From Hymenobacter sp. 15J16-1T3B (GTDB lineage: Bacteria > Bacteroidota > Bacteroidia > Cytophagales > Hymenobacteraceae): a stretch of DNA of 64,000 nucleotides. Positions 61,296 to 64,000 of this stretch are shown in pieces. The stretch's first letter is position 1. Every line of letters begins with the position of its first letter. The position numbers and the translations under genes were made by a program. The notes under the pieces are model-generated. The model did no database searches and was not told where the DNA came from. It was given only the letters and a program-made list of their open reading frames with translations. The DNA is taken from assembly GCF_020711235.1 (NCBI RefSeq), contig NZ_JAJFAV010000001.1, forward strand, positions 186,001 to 250,000. Reading direction: 5' to 3'.

Positions 61296-62099
61296 TTATT
61301 CAACGAATTCGGCCTGCAGGAGTTCGGCCAAGTGCCGGAGCAGCCGGTCCTCCACTTCGCGCAGCGGCACGGCCCGGCCCAGCTCCTGCGCTAGTGACGT
61401 TACGGCTTTGTCGGTGATGCCGCAGGGCACGATGTGACCGAAATATGCTAGGTCGGTATTGACGTTCAGGGCAAAGCCGTGCATGGTTACCCAGCGGCTG
61501 CACTTCACGCCCATGGCGCAAATTTTGCGCGGGTTGGGCGCGCCCTCTTCGAAATCCAGCCAGACGCCGGTCAGGCCCGCAATGCGGCCCGCCATCAGGC
61601 CGTAGTCGGCCAGCAGGCGAATAACGGCTTCTTCGAGCGTGCGCAGGTAAAAGTGGATGTCGGGGCGGAAATTGTCGAGGTCGAGGATGGGGTAGCCGAC
61701 GAGCTGGCCCGGGCCGTGGTAGGTGATGTCGCCGCCGCGGTTGATGCGGTGGAACGTGGCCCCGTGCGCAGCCAAGGCGGCTTCGTCGAGCAACAGGTGC
61801 TCGGGCTTGCCGCTTTTGCCCAGGGTATACACGTGCGGATGCTCGCAGAGCAGCAAGTGGTTAGGCGTGGCCTCGGGCGCCGCACCGCTGGCTTCGCCTT
61901 GGCGGTTGCGGGTCTTGATAGCCACGGTAGCCGCCAGCAGTTCTTCTTGCCGGTCCCAGGTCGGCACGTAGGCCACCTGTCCCAAGCGCTGCACCAACAC
62001 GCGGCGGTTAGTAGCGGCCGAAGGAGCAAGTTCGGCCACGGCCGCGCCATCGGCGGGAGCAGCGGGCTGAATGCAGGCAGAAAGGAAGTCGGGTTCCAT
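61296..62099 (-). CDS. lipB: Lipoyl(octanoyl) transferase
   Basis: A 267-residue protein that moves octanoyl groups from ACP to lipoate-dependent enzymes. Family motifs are RGGDITYHGPGQLVGYPI, KICAMGVKCSRWVTMHGFALNVN with the catalytic Lys region, and HIVPCGI. There is an Ala/Pro-rich N-terminal extension of about 35 residues before VLVQRLGQVAYVPTWDRQEELL. ATG at 62099 was preferred to that at 62123 because a -7 element (62106-62113) lies between them. The Cys of VPCGI is the usual acyl-accepting residue. Confidence 0.94.
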   Translation of the reverse strand: MEPDFLSACIQPAAPADGAAVAELAPSAATNRRVLVQRLGQVAYVPTWDRQEELLAATVAIKTRNRQGEASGAAPEATPNHLLLCEHPHVYTLGKSGKPEHLLLDEAALAAHGATFHRINRGGDITYHGPGQLVGYPILDLDNFRPDIHFYLRTLEEAVIRLLADYGLMAGRIAGLTGVWLDFEEGAPNPRKICAMGVKCSRWVTMHGFALNVNTDLAYFGHIVPCGITDKAVTSLAQELGRAVPLREVEDRLLRHLAELLQAEFVE

Positions 62100-62105
62100 A
62101 GAGTG

Positions 62106-62113
62106 CAAATTTA
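62106..62113 (-). promoter_or_regulatory. -7 element of lipB
   Basis: TAAATTTG on the minus strand ends only 6 nt before the ATG at 62099, so the message may be leaderless or nearly so. No TTTG -33 box is at standard spacing, hence moderate certainty. Confidence 0.45.
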
Positions 62114-62222
62114 CGAAACCCAAACCATCGGTGCGGGCTACCGGTTCGCCGCCGGCGCCGACCGGGCTACTGCTGCTCGCGCAAAAGCACTAGTTTCCGG
62201 TCCAAGCCATTCGTCTGCTACC

Positions 62223-62576
62223 ATGCCCTCCCCTACCCTCGGCGCCGCCGGCGAGCAAGCCGCGGCAACCTACTACCAGGACCGTGGTTACGCGGTGGTC
62301 GCGCGAAATTACCGCCACGGCCGGGCCGAAATTGACCTGATTGTGGAGCAGGCGCAGCCGCCGCGGCTGGTATTTGTGGAGGTGAAAGTGCGCACCGACC
62401 TGCGCTACGGCTTTCCCGAAGAATTCGTGACGCCGGCGCAGCAACAGCGCATCCGCCGGGCCGCCGAGCAGTTTATTCTGCACCGCGACTGGCAGCACGA
62501 TATCCGCTTCGACATTCTCAGCCTCACGCCCAACTCCCAAGGCTTCCGTATCGACGCGTTCGAAGATGCGTTTTGA
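62223..62576 (+). CDS. yraN: YraN family protein (UPF0102, nuclease-like)
   Basis: A 117-residue protein with the fold of PD-(D/E)xK-type nucleases. The family stations are GAAGEQAAATYYQDRGYAVVARNYR, GRAEIDLIVEQ (active-site Asp) and RLVFVEVKVRT (E-x-K). ATG at 62223 gives the natural N-terminus; the open frame further upstream crosses the divergent lipB. The biochemical role is not established. A perfect hairpin follows the stop. Confidence 0.93.
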   Translation: MPSPTLGAAGEQAAATYYQDRGYAVVARNYRHGRAEIDLIVEQAQPPRLVFVEVKVRTDLRYGFPEEFVTPAQQQRIRRAAEQFILHRDWQHDIRFDILSLTPNSQGFRIDAFEDAF

Positions 62577-62585
62577 GTGAAGGAG

Positions 62586-62653
62586 CGGAATGCGGAAAGG
62601 TGGACCGCGTGACCAATAAATAGCTCACGCGGTCCACCTTTCCGCATTCCGCG
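62586..62653. terminator. Perfect 28-bp stem hairpin between yraN and the MORN-like gene
   Basis: Arms at 62586-62613 and 62626-62653 are exact complements around a 12-nt AT-rich loop (CCAATAAATAGC). It lies between convergent stops. There is no T-run at either end, so it could be an mRNA 3'-end stabiliser or a small palindromic element rather than a classical terminator. Confidence 0.8.
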
Positions 62654-62663
62654 TATTTGCAGC

Positions 62664-63635
62664 TCAATTGCGGCGGGGCTGGGCTGGGTTCTTGGCGTCA
62701 GCCTCGCGCTTGTCGAGCTTGTCCTTTTCGTAGATGAGCACGCCGTTGCGGTTGTACTCCTTCACCAATACCGGTTCGGTTTCGGGCTCGTAGCCGGATT
62801 CGCCGTACTCGTATTCGTAGTGGCGGCGGCTGCGGAAGCCCCAGTATTTGGTCCAGGTACCGATTTTCTTGCCGTTTTCGAACTGCCCGTGCCAGTCGGG
62901 CTGGCCGTCGTTCTTGAAGCTCATGTACTCGCCCTCCAGCTTGCCGTCGATGTAGGGTACCACCTCTTTCACCATGGTGTTGCCGCCGTCGTAGTAGGTG
63001 ATGTTGGCGTCGCGCGGGAAGCCCTGTTCGTAGTGGACCTTGCTGATGAGGATGTTGTCCTTGTTGAACCGCTCCCAGCGCAGGTGGCGCGTGCCGATGT
63101 AGTAAAACCCCGTCTCGACCACCTTGCCGCCCTGCATCTTCTTGTAGGGCCCGTGCAGGATTTTGTATTTGCTCAGGTCGATTTCAGCCAGGGTGGCCGT
63201 CTTTTCCAGCCGCTTCTTGGCGGGGTTAAACAGCCATTTGGTCGGCGCGTACTGGTTGGGCTGCTTGGGCGTTTTGAGGTAGTAGAACACCTCGATGACC
63301 TGGTTGCGCCCCTTCGGCCCCGATTTGGTATAGCCTTTTTTGATCCGCTCGCCCATGAAGATGCGCTTCTTCTTCTTGGCCATGGACTTGCGCTGCGCGG
63401 CCTTTTCCTTTTCCAAGGCTTTGCGCTGCTCCTCTTTGCTGAGCTTTTTGGCCGTGCTCAGCGACGGGGCGTTGACGGTGTCGCGGGCCGTGGCGAGGGT
63501 GTCGGTGCCACCGGCGAGGCTGGCCGTGGCCGGGGGCTCGGGCTTGCTGTTGAAGGAAACCGTTTTTTTGGCGCAGGCACTGAGCAGCAGAAACGGCAGC
63601 AGCAACAGCGTGGGCGACAGACGGACTAAACGCAT
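62664..63635 (-). CDS. Lipoprotein with MORN-like repeats, 323 aa
   Basis: ATG at 63635 gives the lipoprotein signal MRLVRLSPTLLLLPFLLLSAC (Cys21); a TTG two codons upstream is possible. A linker and a Lys/Glu-rich helix (KEEQRKALEKEKAAQRKSMAKKKKR) follow, then from about residue 150 repeated strands of the kind G.Y..GxxG.W..Y (VPYIDGKLEGEYMSFKNDG, GQFENGKKIGTWTKYWGF), typical of MORN or YwqK antitoxin-type repeats. The protein probably sits in the outer membrane. Function unknown. Confidence 0.82.
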   Translation of the reverse strand: MRLVRLSPTLLLLPFLLLSACAKKTVSFNSKPEPPATASLAGGTDTLATARDTVNAPSLSTAKKLSKEEQRKALEKEKAAQRKSMAKKKKRIFMGERIKKGYTKSGPKGRNQVIEVFYYLKTPKQPNQYAPTKWLFNPAKKRLEKTATLAEIDLSKYKILHGPYKKMQGGKVVETGFYYIGTRHLRWERFNKDNILISKVHYEQGFPRDANITYYDGGNTMVKEVVPYIDGKLEGEYMSFKNDGQPDWHGQFENGKKIGTWTKYWGFRSRRHYEYEYGESGYEPETEPVLVKEYNRNGVLIYEKDKLDKREADAKNPAQPRRN

Positions 63636-63758
63636 CGGCAAAGACAGGCAGGAGGTTCTGGGGAGCGAAACGTAAATATAGGACCAGATAGTGCCCGGCT
63701 TTTAAGCGGGGAACCGGGGAGCGGGGAAGTTGCGGAACAGCCGAGCCGGCCCCGCTAA

Positions 63759-63804
63759 CGCCAAACGGCTCCGGCAGCAGTAGCCACCGGAGCCGTTTCT
63801 GGCG
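63759..63804 (-). terminator. Hairpin downstream of htpG
   Basis: CGCCA.ACGGCTCCGG pairs with CCGGAGCCGT.TGGCG-like complement (63789-63804) around a 13-nt loop. It lies 44 bp past the htpG stop. The T-run is short. Confidence 0.55.
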
Positions 63805-63848
63805 AAAAGTGCTTGGCAACAGCCTTTCGGCTGCGCGCCCGCGGCCGC

Positions 63849-64000
63849 TTACTCCGCGGCCAGCAGCTCGGCGCTGCGCTTCACGAATTGCGTCAGGGCT
63901 TCGCCTTTCAGCATGCCTTGGGCCAGCAGGGCCAGGTCGAAGGCTTGCTTGGCCAGCTTGGTAGCGGCTTCTTCGTCGGCCTTGAGCACGCGCTGGGCTA
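63849..64000 (-). CDS. htpG: HtpG chaperone (partial, C-terminal end only)
   Basis: The last 50 codons are in the window. They encode ADEEAATKLAKQAFDLALLAQG and LKGEALTQFVKRSAELLAAE, then a stop at 63849. The DLALLAQGMLKGEALT..VKRS pattern is the C-terminal dimerisation end of bacterial Hsp90 (HtpG). The rest of the gene lies beyond the right edge. The match is short, hence reduced certainty. Confidence 0.75.
   Translation of the reverse strand, partial: AQRVLKADEEAATKLAKQAFDLALLAQGMLKGEALTQFVKRSAELLAAE

Overview
The window looks like chromosome of a high-GC member of the Bacteroidetes, most likely a Hymenobacter-like Cytophagales organism. Four things point there. It carries type IX secretion (T9SS) core genes (porP/sprF, gldK, gldL, gldM, gldN and an sprE/porW-like gene). 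Several large secreted proteins end in the T9SS type A sorting domain. The a-to-gamma part of the F-type ATP synthase operon lacks beta and epsilon genes, as is usual in this phylum. Several genes have the phylum-specific TAnnTTTG -7 promoter element, once with a TTTG -33 box at 19-nt spacing. I see no tRNA, rRNA, CRISPR array, transposase, integrase or prophage genes.

Layout. 0-2 kb: a TetR-type regulator with a palindromic operator reads into a TolC-type efflux protein that runs off the left edge. 2-8.2 kb: ispF, then three tandem paralogous M28 metallopeptidases. 8.2-12 kb: a small unknown gene, an orphan lutB-type iron-sulfur protein, an unknown lipoprotein and a pore-loop membrane protein. 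12.1-19.5 kb: the remnant of a T9SS cargo gene, then an intact 2199-residue T9SS cargo protein. 19.6-32.7 kb: mixed housekeeping and accessory genes (serine dehydratase alpha, a YD-repeat-like T9SS protein, GNAT, msrB, an SBBP-repeat T9SS protein, NAD(P)HX repair enzyme, a membrane protein, DUF6766, pyrophosphatase, PafA-like phosphatase, HAD phosphatase). 32.7-37.8 kb: a 5-kb segment with one giant SBBP-repeat T9SS protein, bounded by 73-bp direct repeats made from the 3' end and terminator of the HAD gene. 37.9-43.9 kb: ATP synthase operon (minus strand). 44-51.6 kb: sprE/porW-like lipoprotein, PBP1A and uvrC. 51.6-57.5 kb: porP-gldKLMN behind a consensus promoter. 57.6-64 kb: hemD, DUF4271, a WecA/MraY-type glycosyltransferase, lipB, yraN, a MORN-like lipoprotein and the C-terminus of htpG.

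How the genes fit together. The cell-envelope theme is strong: proton-driven T9SS motor genes (gldL/gldM), a T9SS lipoprotein next to the ATP synthase operon, four intact T9SS cargo genes plus one decayed one, and a polyprenyl-phosphate sugar-phosphate transferase that could start synthesis of a surface glycan. The most unusual structural observations are the direct-repeat-bounded 5-kb cargo-gene insertion, two copies of a ~190-bp palindromic intergenic element 25 kb apart, and hairpins between the ATP synthase genes. I did not find a convincing new multi-gene system. The insertion and the palindromic elements are the best leads. All functional names come from motif recognition by eye; no database search was possible.
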